Of a stretch of DNA of 64,000 nt, positions 19,478 through 28,400 are shown in pieces. The notes beneath the pieces are model-generated. The model saw nothing but the letters and a program-made list of their open reading frames with translations. It did no database searches and had not been told where the DNA came from. The DNA is from CALEMW01 sp964343835. GTDB lineage: Bacteria; Krumholzibacteriota; Krumholzibacteriia; LZORAL124-64-63. How positions within the stretch are numbered: the stretch's first letter is position 1; each line of letters opens with the position of its first letter. Location of the stretch: contig CAYFKR010000012.1 of NCBI GenBank assembly GCA_964343835.1, positions 43,194-107,193 on the forward strand, in the 5' to 3' direction. The position numbers were made by a program, and so were the translations under genes.

Positions 19478-22260
19478 GATCCGCCTCCGTTCGCCGCCGC
19501 GGCCAGGTGCCGCCCGGTCAGGGATCCCGCCACGGCCGCCACCTCGGCGGGCGTGCCCTGGGCCACGAGCCGGCCGCCGGCGTCGCCGCCGCCGGGTCCC
19601 AGGTCCACCACCCAGTCGGCCTGGGCGATGAGGTCCAGGTTGTGCTCCACCACGATCACCGTGTGGCCGTGGTCCACCAGTTCGTGCAGCACGAGGGCGA
19701 GCTGGGCCACGTCGTGGACGTGGAGCCCGGTGGTGGGTTCGTCCAGCAGGTACAGGTTTCTCTTGCCCGACGGCGACCCGAGTTCGCGGGCGATCTTCAG
19801 GCGCTGGCTCTCGCCGCCGGAGAGCGTGGTCGCCGACTGGCCGAGGGTCAGGTAGCCCAGCCCCACCTTGCGCAGGATCCAGAGCTTGTCGCGTACGGCG
19901 TTCTCGTCGCGGAAGAAGGCCAGGGCGTCTTCCACCGTCAGGTCCAGGACCTGGGCGATGGACTTGCCGCGCAGCTTCACCTCCAGGGTGGCCGGGTTGA
20001 AGCGGGTGCCGCCGCACACGTCGCAGGGCACGCTGATGTCGGCCATGAAGTGCATCTCGACGCGGTGTTCGCCGAGCCCCTGGCATTCCGGGCAGCGACC
20101 ACCGGCGGTGTTGAAGCTGAAGCGGCCGGCGTCGAACCCGCGGGCCCGGGCGTCGGGGGTCCGGGCGAAGAGCTCGCGTACCGCCGAAAACACGCCCATG
20201 TACGTGGCGGGGTTGGATCGGCTGGACTTGCCGATGGGCGTCTGGTCCACGCGCACGACCTTGTCGATCCAACCGGCGCCCTGGAATCCCGTGAAGGGAC
20301 GGCCGCGCTCGGGGCCGCCCTGGGCGGCGCCGGTGAGGCCGTCGTGGAGGCAACCGTTGACCAGGGTGCTCTTGCCCGAGCCCGAGACGCCGGTCACGCA
20401 GGTCAGGCGACCGAGGGGGAAGCCCACGTCCACCTTCTTCAGGTTGTGGAGGCGGGCACCCTTGACCACGAGGCTGCGCACGTCGGTGTCGCGGTCGCGG
20501 CTGGGGGCGGGCAGGGTGCGGCGGCCGGTCAGGTAGTCGGCGGTCAGGGTGGTGCCGCTCTCGAGCAGGGCCGCCATGGGGCCCTGGTAGACGACCTCTC
20601 CCCCGTTGGTCCCCGCCTCGGGTCCCAGCTCCACCATGTGCTCCCCGGCGCGCAGCACGGCGGGGTCGTGCTCCACCACCACGACGGTGTTCCCCACGCC
20701 CACAAGATCTTTCAGGGTGGCGATCAGCTTGTCCACGTCGGACGGGTGGAGACCCGTGGTCGGTTCGTCCAGTACGTACAGGGTGTCCACGAGCCGCGAG
20801 CCCAGGGCGTTGGCCAGGTGGATGCGCTGGGCCTCGCCCCCGGACAGGGTGCGGGTCAGGCGCTCGAGGGTGAGGTACCCCAGGCCCACCCGCTCCAGGA
20901 AGGCCAGGCGGTGCTGCACCTCGGCCAGCACGTCGCCGGCGGCGTCGCGGTCGGCCTTGGCCAGGCGCAGGCCGTCCATGCGGCGGCGGGCCTCCTCCAG
21001 GGACATGCGGCCGATCTGGCCCATGTCCAGGCCGCCCACCTTCACGGCGAGGGCGTCGGTGCGCAGGCGGCTGCCGCCGCAGGTGCGGCAGTCGGTGTCG
21101 CCCATGAAGCGGCGGGTGAAGAAGCGGTGGTGGCCCTTCTTCATCTCGCGGCGCATGTCCTCCAGGAAGGGGACGGCGCCGGTGAAGGTCTTCGTGCGTC
21201 CGTCCAGGACCTCGCGGCGGTGGGCATCCTTCATGCGGCGCCAGGGCACGTCCACGGGGATGCCGTTGGCGCGGCAGTGGCGGATCAGGGCGGAGTGGGA
21301 CTTGGCGAAGGTCTCGGTGCGCCACGGCTTGACGGCCCCGTCCAGCAGGGTCAGGGCGTCGTCGGGAATGATCTTCTCTTCGTCGAACTCCAGGCGGTTG
21401 CCGAACCCGTTGCAATCGGGGCAGGCCCCCTGGGGCGCGTTGAAGGAGAACAGGTGGGGCGTGGGCTCCGGGAAGACGCGGCTGCAGCCGTTGCACACGC
21501 GGCGGTCGGAGAAGGAGCGTCGCGAGTCGGGGTCGTCGCCGCGGACCACGACCCAGCCGTTGGACTGGTGCAGGGCCAGCTCCACCGCCTCGGCGAAGCG
21601 GGAGCGGGCGTTGCGGTCGATGCGGATGCGGTCCACCACCACGTCCACGGTGTCGCCGGCGCCAGGGACCGGGGCGCCCTCGGTGTCGGCCTCGTCCAGG
21701 CGGAGCATCACGTCGCCCACCACGGCGCGGCGGAAGCCCTGGGCCAGCAGCGACTCGGCCCAGCTGCCGTCGGCGCCGTCGCGGCTGACCTCCTGGGGGT
21801 AGCACACCAGGACGGCGTCGCCGTCGGGGTGGGCGGCCTTCACGGCCTTCCAGATCCGGGCCGGGGAGTCGGGCTCCACCCGCTCGTCGCACTCCGGACA
21901 GACGATGCGGCCGATGCGGGCGAAGAGCACCCGGAGGTAGTCGTTGACCTCGGTGACGGTGCCCACGGTGCTGCGGCCGCTGCGGGCGGCGTTGCGCTGC
22001 TCGATGGCGATGGCCGGTCCGATGCCGTCGATCCAGTCCACGTCGGGCTTGGGCATGCGTTCGAGGAACTGCCGGGCGTAGGCGGAAAGCGACTCCACGT
22101 AGCTGCGCTGGCCCTCGGCGTAGAGGGTGTCGAAGACCAGGGACGACTTGCCGGAGCCGGACAGCCCGCTCACCACGGTCAGGCGGCCGCGCGGGATGTC
22201 GACGTCGACGGAACGGAGGTTGTGCTGCCGGGCGCCCCGGATGCGGATGCTGTCGTCCAT
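19474..22260 (-). CDS. uvrA: Excinuclease ABC subunit A
   Basis: Damage-recognition ATPase of nucleotide excision repair. The 928-residue product has two ABC modules, with Walker A GLSGSGKSSL and GVSGSGKSTL and signature LSGGEAQRI and LSGGESQRL. Zinc-binding cysteines include CPECDERV, the CPECQGLG and CDVCGG pairs, and the QTPIGKSSRSNPATY segment. ATG 22260 follows GAGGGACCG. It is transcribed divergently from mazG. Confidence 0.97.
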   Translation of the reverse strand: MDDSIRIRGARQHNLRSVDVDIPRGRLTVVSGLSGSGKSSLVFDTLYAEGQRSYVESLSAYARQFLERMPKPDVDWIDGIGPAIAIEQRNAARSGRSTVGTVTEVNDYLRVLFARIGRIVCPECDERVEPDSPARIWKAVKAAHPDGDAVLVCYPQEVSRDGADGSWAESLLAQGFRRAVVGDVMLRLDEADTEGAPVPGAGDTVDVVVDRIRIDRNARSRFAEAVELALHQSNGWVVVRGDDPDSRRSFSDRRVCNGCSRVFPEPTPHLFSFNAPQGACPDCNGFGNRLEFDEEKIIPDDALTLLDGAVKPWRTETFAKSHSALIRHCRANGIPVDVPWRRMKDAHRREVLDGRTKTFTGAVPFLEDMRREMKKGHHRFFTRRFMGDTDCRTCGGSRLRTDALAVKVGGLDMGQIGRMSLEEARRRMDGLRLAKADRDAAGDVLAEVQHRLAFLERVGLGYLTLERLTRTLSGGEAQRIHLANALGSRLVDTLYVLDEPTTGLHPSDVDKLIATLKDLVGVGNTVVVVEHDPAVLRAGEHMVELGPEAGTNGGEVVYQGPMAALLESGTTLTADYLTGRRTLPAPSRDRDTDVRSLVVKGARLHNLKKVDVGFPLGRLTCVTGVSGSGKSTLVNGCLHDGLTGAAQGGPERGRPFTGFQGAGWIDKVVRVDQTPIGKSSRSNPATYMGVFSAVRELFARTPDARARGFDAGRFSFNTAGGRCPECQGLGEHRVEMHFMADISVPCDVCGGTRFNPATLEVKLRGKSIAQVLDLTVEDALAFFRDENAVRDKLWILRKVGLGYLTLGQSATTLSGGESQRLKIARELGSPSGKRNLYLLDEPTTGLHVHDVAQLALVLHELVDHGHTVIVVEHNLDLIAQADWVVDLGPGGGDAGGRLVAQGTPAEVAAVAGSLTGRHLAAAANGGGS

Positions 22261-22297
22261 CGGTCCCTCTCGAGCGGTGTTCGGTGTGCGACCGCCC

Positions 22298-22306
22298 ATG
22301 ATACCA
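22298..22306 (-). promoter_or_regulatory. Extended -10 of the uvrA promoter
   Basis: TGGTATCAT reads as an extended -10 (TGn plus TATCAT) 38 bases before the uvrA start. No good -35 or obvious LexA box is seen in the gap to mazG. Confidence 0.45.
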
Positions 22307-22377
22307 GCGCTTTCGTTCAGCGCACAGGACAATTACCATATCCGCAGTCGCGATCCCGCATCCAGCCGGAGGAAGCC

Positions 22378-23166
22378 ATGTCCCTGCCCGAGACCCGCGC
22401 CCTGCTCGAGACCATCCACACCCTGCGCTCCCCCGGCGGCTGCCCCTGGGACATGAAGCAGACCCTCCCCGACGCCGCCCGCTACCTGCTGGACGAGGCC
22501 GGCGAGCTCATCGACGCCGCGCTGTCGGGCGATCAGGAACACGTGACCGAGGAGCTGGGCGACCTGCTGTTCATGGTGGCCTTCTGCTGCGAGATCCACG
22601 GCGAGACCAGCGGCGCGACGTTCGAGGACGTGGCCCGCGGCGGCAACGACAAGCTCATCCGCCGCCACCCCCACGTGTTCGGCGGCGAGAACGCCGAGAA
22701 CCAGGCCGAGAGCCAGGTGCACTGGAACGCCATCAAGGCGGCGGAGAAGGAGGCCAAGGGGATCGTCGAGGAGCCGACGGTGCTGAAGGACCTGCCCGCC
22801 TCCAGCTCGCCCCTGCGCCAGGCCCACGTCTACCAGAAGAACGCGGCGGAGGTGGGGTTCGACTGGCCCGACAACGACGGCGTGGTTGCCAAGATCCACG
22901 AAGAGCTGGACGAGGTCCGCGAGGCCGAGGCCGCCGGCGACCGCGACGCCCTGATCCACGAGGTGGGCGACCTGCTGCTGGCCGTGGTCAACCTGGCCCG
23001 CCGCCTGGGCGTGGAGGCGGACGACGCCCTGCGCCTCGCCAACCGACGTTTCCACGGACGCTTCCGCCACGTCGAGAAGCAGTATCCCGACCATGATGCC
23101 ATGAAGGAAGCGAGCCTCGAGGAACTCGAGGCCCACTGGCAGGATGCGAAGAGGTCGGAATCCTAG
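22378..23166 (+). CDS. mazG: Nucleoside triphosphate pyrophosphohydrolase MazG
   Basis: Hydrolyses NTPs or dNTPs to the monophosphates as a house-cleaning or stress enzyme. The 262-residue product has two MazG modules. The first carries the N-terminal SPGGCPWDMKQT signature and EELGDLLFMVAF; the second has EELDEVREAE and EVGDLLLAVVNLARRLG. GGAGGA lies just before ATG 22378. It is convergent with the thrombospondin-repeat gene, with three bases between them. Confidence 0.95.
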   Translation: MSLPETRALLETIHTLRSPGGCPWDMKQTLPDAARYLLDEAGELIDAALSGDQEHVTEELGDLLFMVAFCCEIHGETSGATFEDVARGGNDKLIRRHPHVFGGENAENQAESQVHWNAIKAAEKEAKGIVEEPTVLKDLPASSSPLRQAHVYQKNAAEVGFDWPDNDGVVAKIHEELDEVREAEAAGDRDALIHEVGDLLLAVVNLARRLGVEADDALRLANRRFHGRFRHVEKQYPDHDAMKEASLEELEAHWQDAKRSES

Positions 23167-23169
23167 GTC

Positions 23170-24600
23170 CTACTCCGGACAACCGTCATCGTCTTCCACT
23201 CCATCGTAGTCCTCGGCTTCGTCCGGGCAGGCGTCCAGCTCGTCCGGAATGCCGTCGAGGTCGTTGTCGGGGTCGGGGCAGCCGTCGTCGTCGCGGTAGC
23301 CGTCGATGTCCTCGGGCTCCAGGGGGCAGACGTCGTCCTCATCGGGGATGCCGTCGCCGTCGGTGTCCACGAACTCCTCGGGGCAGCCGTCCTCGTCCTG
23401 GTGGCCGTCGAAATCCTCCGCCTCGCAGGGGCACTCGTCGTCGCCGTCCAGGATGCCGTCGTTGTCGTTGTCGGGCTCGGGCAGCCCGTCCTCGTCGTGC
23501 CAGCCGTCGTAGTCCTCGGGCAGCAGGGGCGCCTGGTCCAGGTGGTCGGGGATGCCGTCCTCGTCGTTGTCGGGGTCGGGGCAGCCGTCGTCGTCGCGGA
23601 AGCCGTCGTAGTCCTCGGCGTCGTCGGGGCAGGGGTCGAGGCGGTCCTTCAGGCCGTCGCCGTCGCGGTCGCGGCCGCCCGCGGCGAGGCTCCATGCCAC
23701 GCCGGCGCGGATCACGTGATCGGCGGGCAGGGCGCGGTAGGGCGTGTCGGGATCGTCCACGGCGGTCGGCACGTCCCAGGCCAGGGTCAGGCCGGGGCCG
23801 GTCTCGGCGCCCCAGTGGAGGGCGGTGGTCCACCAGGCTGGGCGCTCGCCGTCGGCCACGAGGCCGTCGTCGTAGACATGGCGCACGTGCTCGACGGCCA
23901 GGGCCACCGACCCCTTGCGGAATTCCAGGGCGGCGCCCAGCACCAGGGGGTCGTTGTCCATGCCGTCGACCGCCGCGGGCCACTGCCGCTCCCAGGTCAT
24001 CACGCGGGTGCCGTCGATGCCTCCGTAGGCGGCGTCGGGATGGGAAAGGCGGCCCGCATTGACATGGAGCCGCATCTCGGGCGCCGCATGATCGGTCCAG
24101 GCGCGGAGCGTGAGGGCGGCGCCCAGGTAGCCGGTCCCCTCCCCGGCCCCGGTGCCGAGGGCTTCGTCGCCGGTGGGCAGGGTGCGGCGAACGTCGAGGG
24201 CCGCGGACAGGAAGGACCACGGCGAGGGCAGGGACGCCGCCGCCGCCACGGACGCGTCGCCGAGGCCGGATCCCGACGCGGGGATCCCCGTGGAAGCGGG
24301 CGCCCCGGACCACGTGTGGAACGGCGCCCGGGCCCGCAGCCGCAACCACGACAGGGGCCCGCCCTCCAGGACCAGCCCGAACGACCGGGTCTCCACCGTC
24401 TCGATCCACTGGTCGTCGGACAGGTCGGTCGACGCCAACACGCCGTCCAGCCCCACCAGCCACAGGCCGTCGGGAGGCACGCGGGCGCTCACGGTGCGAT
24501 TCACCACGGCCGAGCGCTCGGCATGGCGGGCGGCCGCGCCGTCGGGACCGGCCAGGAGCGCCAGCAGGGCGAGCAGGAAGAAGGGCCTAGTCCTGCTCAT
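23170..24600 (-). CDS. Secreted protein with C-terminal thrombospondin type 3 repeats
   Basis: A 476-residue exported protein. A signal peptide (about residues 1-24, MSRTRPFFLLALLALLAG) is followed by a beta-rich region (about 30-330) with alternating aromatic strands suggestive of an outer-membrane barrel. Five Asp-rich calcium-binding repeats (about 335-476) then end abruptly in DDDGCPE. In known relatives such repeats usually precede a peptidoglycan-binding OmpA domain, which is absent here. The gene overlaps the DUF1844 gene by 14 bases and is last in the operon. Barrel topology is inferred. Confidence 0.75.
   Translation of the reverse strand: MSRTRPFFLLALLALLAGPDGAAARHAERSAVVNRTVSARVPPDGLWLVGLDGVLASTDLSDDQWIETVETRSFGLVLEGGPLSWLRLRARAPFHTWSGAPASTGIPASGSGLGDASVAAAASLPSPWSFLSAALDVRRTLPTGDEALGTGAGEGTGYLGAALTLRAWTDHAAPEMRLHVNAGRLSHPDAAYGGIDGTRVMTWERQWPAAVDGMDNDPLVLGAALEFRKGSVALAVEHVRHVYDDGLVADGERPAWWTTALHWGAETGPGLTLAWDVPTAVDDPDTPYRALPADHVIRAGVAWSLAAGGRDRDGDGLKDRLDPCPDDAEDYDGFRDDDGCPDPDNDEDGIPDHLDQAPLLPEDYDGWHDEDGLPEPDNDNDGILDGDDECPCEAEDFDGHQDEDGCPEEFVDTDGDGIPDEDDVCPLEPEDIDGYRDDDGCPDPDNDLDGIPDELDACPDEAEDYDGVEDDDGCPE
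23173..23673 (-). repeat. Five thrombospondin type 3 coding repeats
   Basis: Five in-frame units of roughly 30-34 codons have the pattern DxDxDGIxDxxDxCPxxxEDxDGxxDDDGCP. The second unit has lost both cysteines (LDQAPLLPEDYDG and DGLPEPD); the other four keep them. Confidence 0.85.
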
Positions 24601-24955
24601 CCGAAGCCTCGTCCGCGGCGGAGTGGCCGTCCTCGTCGGCGGGGGCGTCTTCTTCGGTGGAGGCGTCTTCGGCCGTCTCCGACTTCTTCGCCTCGTCCGT
24701 CCAGTTGAGCTGCAGGTCCATCACGGTGCGCTCCAGCAGGGCCGCCACCTCGTCGGGCAGGTTGCCGCGGCACTTGTGCTTCAGGGCGTCCAGGATGTCG
24801 ATGGTGAAGCGGGCCGCCTCCACGTCCCGGGCCAGGGTGCCGGAGGCCGGATCGGCCATCTTGCCCAGTTGCACCATGGCGGTGGCCTGCAGGTTCATGA
24901 CCAGGGCGAGCAGCACGTGGTCGTGGCGGTCGAGGTCGGGGGTCGCGTCGGACAT
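24587..24955 (-). CDS. DUF1844 family protein
   Basis: A 122-residue soluble protein with a helical core (LALVMNLQATAMVQLGKM, then VEAARFTIDILDALKHKCRGNLPDEVAALL) and a very acidic C-terminal tail. This matches the small DUF1844 family of unknown function found in deeply branching Gram-negatives. GAGGAGA places the start at ATG 24955 rather than 24967. Its stop lies inside the downstream surface-protein gene. Confidence 0.75.
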   Translation of the reverse strand: MSDATPDLDRHDHVLLALVMNLQATAMVQLGKMADPASGTLARDVEAARFTIDILDALKHKCRGNLPDEVAALLERTVMDLQLNWTDEAKKSETAEDASTEEDAPADEDGHSAADEASDEQD

Positions 24956-24974
24956 GGTCTCCTCCATGGGGTTG

Positions 24975-26003
24975 TCAGGGGGCGGCGCGGCGCCAGCCCC
25001 GGTCGAATTCGTCCTCGATGCTGCCGACCAGCATCTCCAGCAGGTCCTCCAACGTCACGAGTCCCACGGGAGTGCCGTCGGAATCGGTGACGATGGCCAT
25101 CTGCTGACGCTGCCAGCGCATCTCCTCGAAGAGGGCCCAGGGCGACATGCCCTGGTCCACGTAGGGGCAGGTGCGGACCAGGTCCGCCGGGATCCCGTCC
25201 CAGGGGTCGTCGTCGTCGCGGAACAGGAGGTCGCGGGCCAGGATCCAGCCCACCGGCCGTGACGCGTCGCCGTCGTGGACGGGCAAGCGGCTGTAGCCCG
25301 ACACGGCCGCGGCGTCGCGGCACGCGGACAGGGACGCGTCCAGGGGCAGCGACACGACGCGCCCCATGTGCGTGGTCAACGATCCCAGGTTCAGGTCCGC
25401 GAGCTGGAGGCAACGCCCCAGCAGCTCGTCGAACATGCGCCCGCCCCCGCCGCCGTGGGCGCGCAGCAGCGACGCCATGCCCTCGCGGCCGGGCCCTTCG
25501 CCGTCGCGCCGGGCCCGCCCCGGCAGCACCCGCTCCAGCAGGGCGGAGTACCCGAGCAGCACCGCGCGCAGGGGCGCCAGGACGATCATCACCCCGCGCA
25601 GGGGCCGCACCGACGCCAGGGTCATCCGCTCGGCGAACTCCCGGTAGAGGACCTTGGGCAGGATCTCGCCGAAAACGATCACCAGGGCCGACACGACCAC
25701 CGCCGCGATCACGTCGCCCCGGGCGCCGTAGCGGGTGGTGAGCACCGCCGTCACGAAGGCGCCGAAGAGCACGTTGAACAGGTTGGTGCCGATCAGGCAG
25801 GAAAGCACGGGATCCTCCACCCGCCCCAGCATGCGACGCAGCAGGCCCACGCGCCGGGCGTCGCCGTCACGGGCGGCACCGCGCAGGCGGATGCGGCTGA
25901 CGCTCAGCAGGCCAGTCTCGGTCCCCGAGAAGAAAGCGCTCGCCGCCAGGCAGAACACCGACACGGGCACCACGACCTCCGGGGTCATCCACCAGGGCGT
26001 CAT
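24975..26003 (-). CDS. CNNM/DUF21 membrane protein with CBS pair
   Basis: Member of the CNNM/CorC family implicated in magnesium or cobalt efflux. The 342-residue product has a DUF21 domain with about three to four membrane segments (SAFFSGTETGLLS near residue 23, FGEILPKVLYREFAE near 110-125). A CBS pair follows (GYSRLPVHDGD and PVGLVTLEDLLEMLVGSIEDEF). It has no C-terminal CorC_HlyC domain, unlike its upstream partner. The start overlaps the partner's stop as ATGA. Confidence 0.87.
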   Translation of the reverse strand: MTPWWMTPEVVVPVSVFCLAASAFFSGTETGLLSVSRIRLRGAARDGDARRVGLLRRMLGRVEDPVLSCLIGTNLFNVLFGAFVTAVLTTRYGARGDVIAAVVVSALVIVFGEILPKVLYREFAERMTLASVRPLRGVMIVLAPLRAVLLGYSALLERVLPGRARRDGEGPGREGMASLLRAHGGGGGRMFDELLGRCLQLADLNLGSLTTHMGRVVSLPLDASLSACRDAAAVSGYSRLPVHDGDASRPVGWILARDLLFRDDDDPWDGIPADLVRTCPYVDQGMSPWALFEEMRWQRQQMAIVTDSDGTPVGLVTLEDLLEMLVGSIEDEFDRGWRRAAP

Positions 26004-27247
26004 GACCGCTCACCTCCCCGCTCGTCCTCCAGATCCTGGACCCGCACGCTGGCCACGCGCATGCCGTCCATCTCCAGCACGGTGAAGCGGAAGCCGTCGC
26101 GGGAGAAGCGGTCGCCCCGTTCGGGAATGCGACCGATCTCCGCCATGACGTAGCCGCCGAGGGTCACGTAGTCGTGGGTGGTGGCGATGCGGGTGCCGGC
26201 CTCCTCGTTGAGCTGCCGCAGGTCCAGCATGCCGGCGACCACCCAGTTGCCGTCGGCCACGGGCAGCACGTCGGGAGCGCCGTGGTCGGTCTCGTCGGTC
26301 CAGGGGCCGGTCAGGACCTCCAGGCAGTCCTCCAGGGTCACGATGCCCGTGTAGTCGCCGTGCTCGTCCACCACCACGGCCATGTGGGTCACGCCCGCCT
26401 TCATCTCGCGCAGCAGGGCGGCGGCGGACTTTGTCTCGGGCACGAAGTGGGGCTCGCGCAGAGGGCCGTCCAGCGGAGCATCGCCGGTGCGGCCGAGCAG
26501 GTCCTTGAGGTGGATCACGCCCTCGGGACGATCGTCGCCCTCGCCCATCACCGGGTAGCGGTTGAACCCGCTCTCGACGGCGACGGCCAGGATGGCCTCG
26601 CGCCCCATGTCCCGCGACAGCGCCCGCACCACCGGCCGCGGCGACATGATCTCGCGCACCTCCAGCTGCTCCAGGATCACCAGGCGCGACAGGAACCGCC
26701 CTTCGGTCTCGGTCAACGACGCCTCCAGGACGGCCAGGCCCGCCGCCTCCACCAGCTCCTCCTCCGACAGCGCGCCGCCGCTGCGCCCCTCCCGGGGCAG
26801 GCGAGCCAGCAGGGCGTCGGTGCCGGCGGTCAGGACCCGCAGCAGAGGCGCCGTGGCGATCATCCAGGTCCGGAGCAGGGGACGCATGGCGAGGGCCACC
26901 CGCGGCGGCGACCGCAACGCCACCAGCTTCGGCGTGATCTCACCGGCCACCAGCAACAGCACGGTCATCACGGGGACGGCCACGGCGAGACCGGCCGGCC
27001 CGAAGCGGGCCACCAGCGCCGACGTGGCCACGACGTTCGCGAGGGTGTTGACCAGGAGGTTGCCCACCAGCAGCGCCGCGAGCAGGCGCGAGGGATCATC
27101 GAGCAGGGCCGCCACGCCGGCGCCCCCGCGACCGTGATCGACGGGCAGCCTGGCCCGGTCCTTCTCGTCCAGGAAGAAGTACGCGGTCTCGGTGCCCGAA
27201 AACAGGGCCGAGAGTAGCAGCAGCAGGACCAGCACCAGGATTTCCAA
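26000..27247 (-). CDS. CNNM/DUF21-CBS-CorC_HlyC protein
   Basis: Second member of the CNNM/CorC pair, 415 residues. It has a DUF21 domain (SALFSGTETAYFFLDE, then AGEITPKLVALRSP), two CBS motifs (SGFNRYPVMGEGDD, DYTGIVTLEDCLEVLTG) and a C-terminal CorC_HlyC domain ending near VRVQDLEDE. The start is TTG 27247 with GGAGG nine bases upstream; the frame is open far upstream only across the divergent gene. The two CNNM genes probably form a heteromer or paralogous pair (inference). Confidence 0.87.
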   Translation of the reverse strand: MEILVLVLLLLLSALFSGTETAYFFLDEKDRARLPVDHGRGGAGVAALLDDPSRLLAALLVGNLLVNTLANVVATSALVARFGPAGLAVAVPVMTVLLLVAGEITPKLVALRSPPRVALAMRPLLRTWMIATAPLLRVLTAGTDALLARLPREGRSGGALSEEELVEAAGLAVLEASLTETEGRFLSRLVILEQLEVREIMSPRPVVRALSRDMGREAILAVAVESGFNRYPVMGEGDDRPEGVIHLKDLLGRTGDAPLDGPLREPHFVPETKSAAALLREMKAGVTHMAVVVDEHGDYTGIVTLEDCLEVLTGPWTDETDHGAPDVLPVADGNWVVAGMLDLRQLNEEAGTRIATTHDYVTLGGYVMAEIGRIPERGDRFSRDGFRFTVLEMDGMRVASVRVQDLEDERGGERS

Positions 27248-27280
27248 GAACGGCGTCCTCCGGTTGGGCGGCGGACCGGG

Positions 27281-27309
27281 AGCATAGCCGGTGCCTTGAC
27301 ACCCTGCAA
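27281..27309 (-). promoter_or_regulatory. Promoter of the CNNM operon
   Basis: TTGCAG (27309-27304), a 17-base spacer and TATGCT (27286-27281), 34 bases upstream of TTG 27247. Its -35 box lies inside the spacer of the opposing heptosyltransferase promoter. Confidence 0.6.
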
Positions 27310-27324
27310 GCGCGTCACTAGCAT
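27296..27324 (+). promoter_or_regulatory. Promoter of the LPS glycosyltransferase pair
   Basis: TTGACA (27296-27301), a 17-base spacer and TAGCAT (27319-27324), 59 bases before GTG 27384. It overlaps the divergent CNNM promoter. Confidence 0.7.
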
Positions 27325-27383
27325 CGGCCCACCCGCCCCGGAACCTGTCCGGGGCACCCACCGCTCCCGCGGAGAGGACCGCC

Positions 27384-28400
27384 GTGCCCACCACCCTCGT
27401 CACCCGCTTCGGCGCCCTGGGCGACCTCTGCGTCTGCAGCTGGTTCCTGGCCGGCCTCGCCGAACAGGACGACACCGGCAGGCTGGCGGTGGTCACCAAG
27501 GCCGCCTTCGCGGACCTCGCCGCCGCCGTGCCCGGAGTGGACCGCGTCGTCCCCCTGGCAGACGGCGGCCCCAGGGCCCTGTTCTCCCTCGCGCGGGAGG
27601 TCCGCGGCCTCGCCCCCGACCGCTGGATCGACGCCCACGGCGTCTTGCGCAGCCGCCTGCTGGAGCCCCTCGCGCTGCGACGCGCCGACGCCCGCCTGGC
27701 CAAGGACACCGCCGCCCGGCTGCAGCTGATCCGCAATCCCGGCGCCCCGCCGCCTCCCGGCCTCGACCGCCATCTCCTGGATCGTTTCGACGCCCTGACG
27801 ACCGGCCGCCCCGGGCGAACACGCCTCGAGACGGGCCGACCGCCCCTGGCCGATCTGGCGCCTTCCGCCCCCGAAGGACCGGCGATCATCGGCCTGGCCC
27901 CCGGCGCCCGCTGGCCATCCAAGCAGTGGCCCGACAACAGGTTCCACGAGACGGCTCGCACGATTCTCGAAACGGGCGATGAGCACCTGCGCATCATCCT
28001 CGGCCCCGACGAGCTGGACTGGTTCGCAGGCTCCCCCCTGGCCGGCCTGGAGTCCGACGCCCGCGTGGAGGTGGTCCGCAACGCCCCGCTGCTGCGGGTG
28101 GCCGCGCTGCTCGGCGGCTGCCGCGCCGTGCTGACCAACGACAGCGGCCTGCTCCACCTGGCCGAGGCCGTGGGCACCCCCGTAACCGCCCTGTTCGGCC
28201 CCACCGTCCGGGCGTTCGGCTACGCCCCCCTGCTGCCGGCGAGCCGGGTCCTGGAGGTCGACCTGGACTGCCGCCCCTGCTCCCGCACCGGCTCCCGTGC
28301 CTGCCATCGCGGCGACCTGGCCTGCCTCGACCGCATCCCGGCCACCGACGCGGTGGCGGCCCTGCGATCGGTGGCCGCACACCGGGAGCCGACTCCATGA
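27384..28400 (+). CDS. GT9 family heptosyltransferase-like glycosyltransferase
   Basis: Probably adds heptose or another sugar to the LPS inner core. The 338-residue product has the ADP-heptose:LPS transferase fold: RFGALGDLCVCSWFL at the N-terminus, LAPGARWPSKQWP in the middle, and TNDSGLLHLAEAVGTPVTALFGPT near residue 252. A cysteine cluster (CRPCSRTGSRACH) typical of the family lies near the C-terminus. GTG 27384 follows GGAGAGG. Its stop overlaps kdtA as ATGA. The sugar donor cannot be told from sequence. Confidence 0.87.
   Translation: MPTTLVTRFGALGDLCVCSWFLAGLAEQDDTGRLAVVTKAAFADLAAAVPGVDRVVPLADGGPRALFSLAREVRGLAPDRWIDAHGVLRSRLLEPLALRRADARLAKDTAARLQLIRNPGAPPPPGLDRHLLDRFDALTTGRPGRTRLETGRPPLADLAPSAPEGPAIIGLAPGARWPSKQWPDNRFHETARTILETGDEHLRIILGPDELDWFAGSPLAGLESDARVEVVRNAPLLRVAALLGGCRAVLTNDSGLLHLAEAVGTPVTALFGPTVRAFGYAPLLPASRVLEVDLDCRPCSRTGSRACHRGDLACLDRIPATDAVAALRSVAAHREPTP

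Noticed and set aside
18488..22339. Apparent 1283-residue fusion of galE with an upstream protein
   Set aside because: The N-terminal part is Arg/Pro-rich and out of frame with uvrA, which is intact in another frame. galE has its own ATG at 19477 with an ATGA overlap.
23173..23673. Regular repeats considered as a CRISPR array
   Set aside because: They are coding repeats of varying sequence encoding thrombospondin type 3 units, without spacers. No CRISPR array or insertion sequence was seen in the window.
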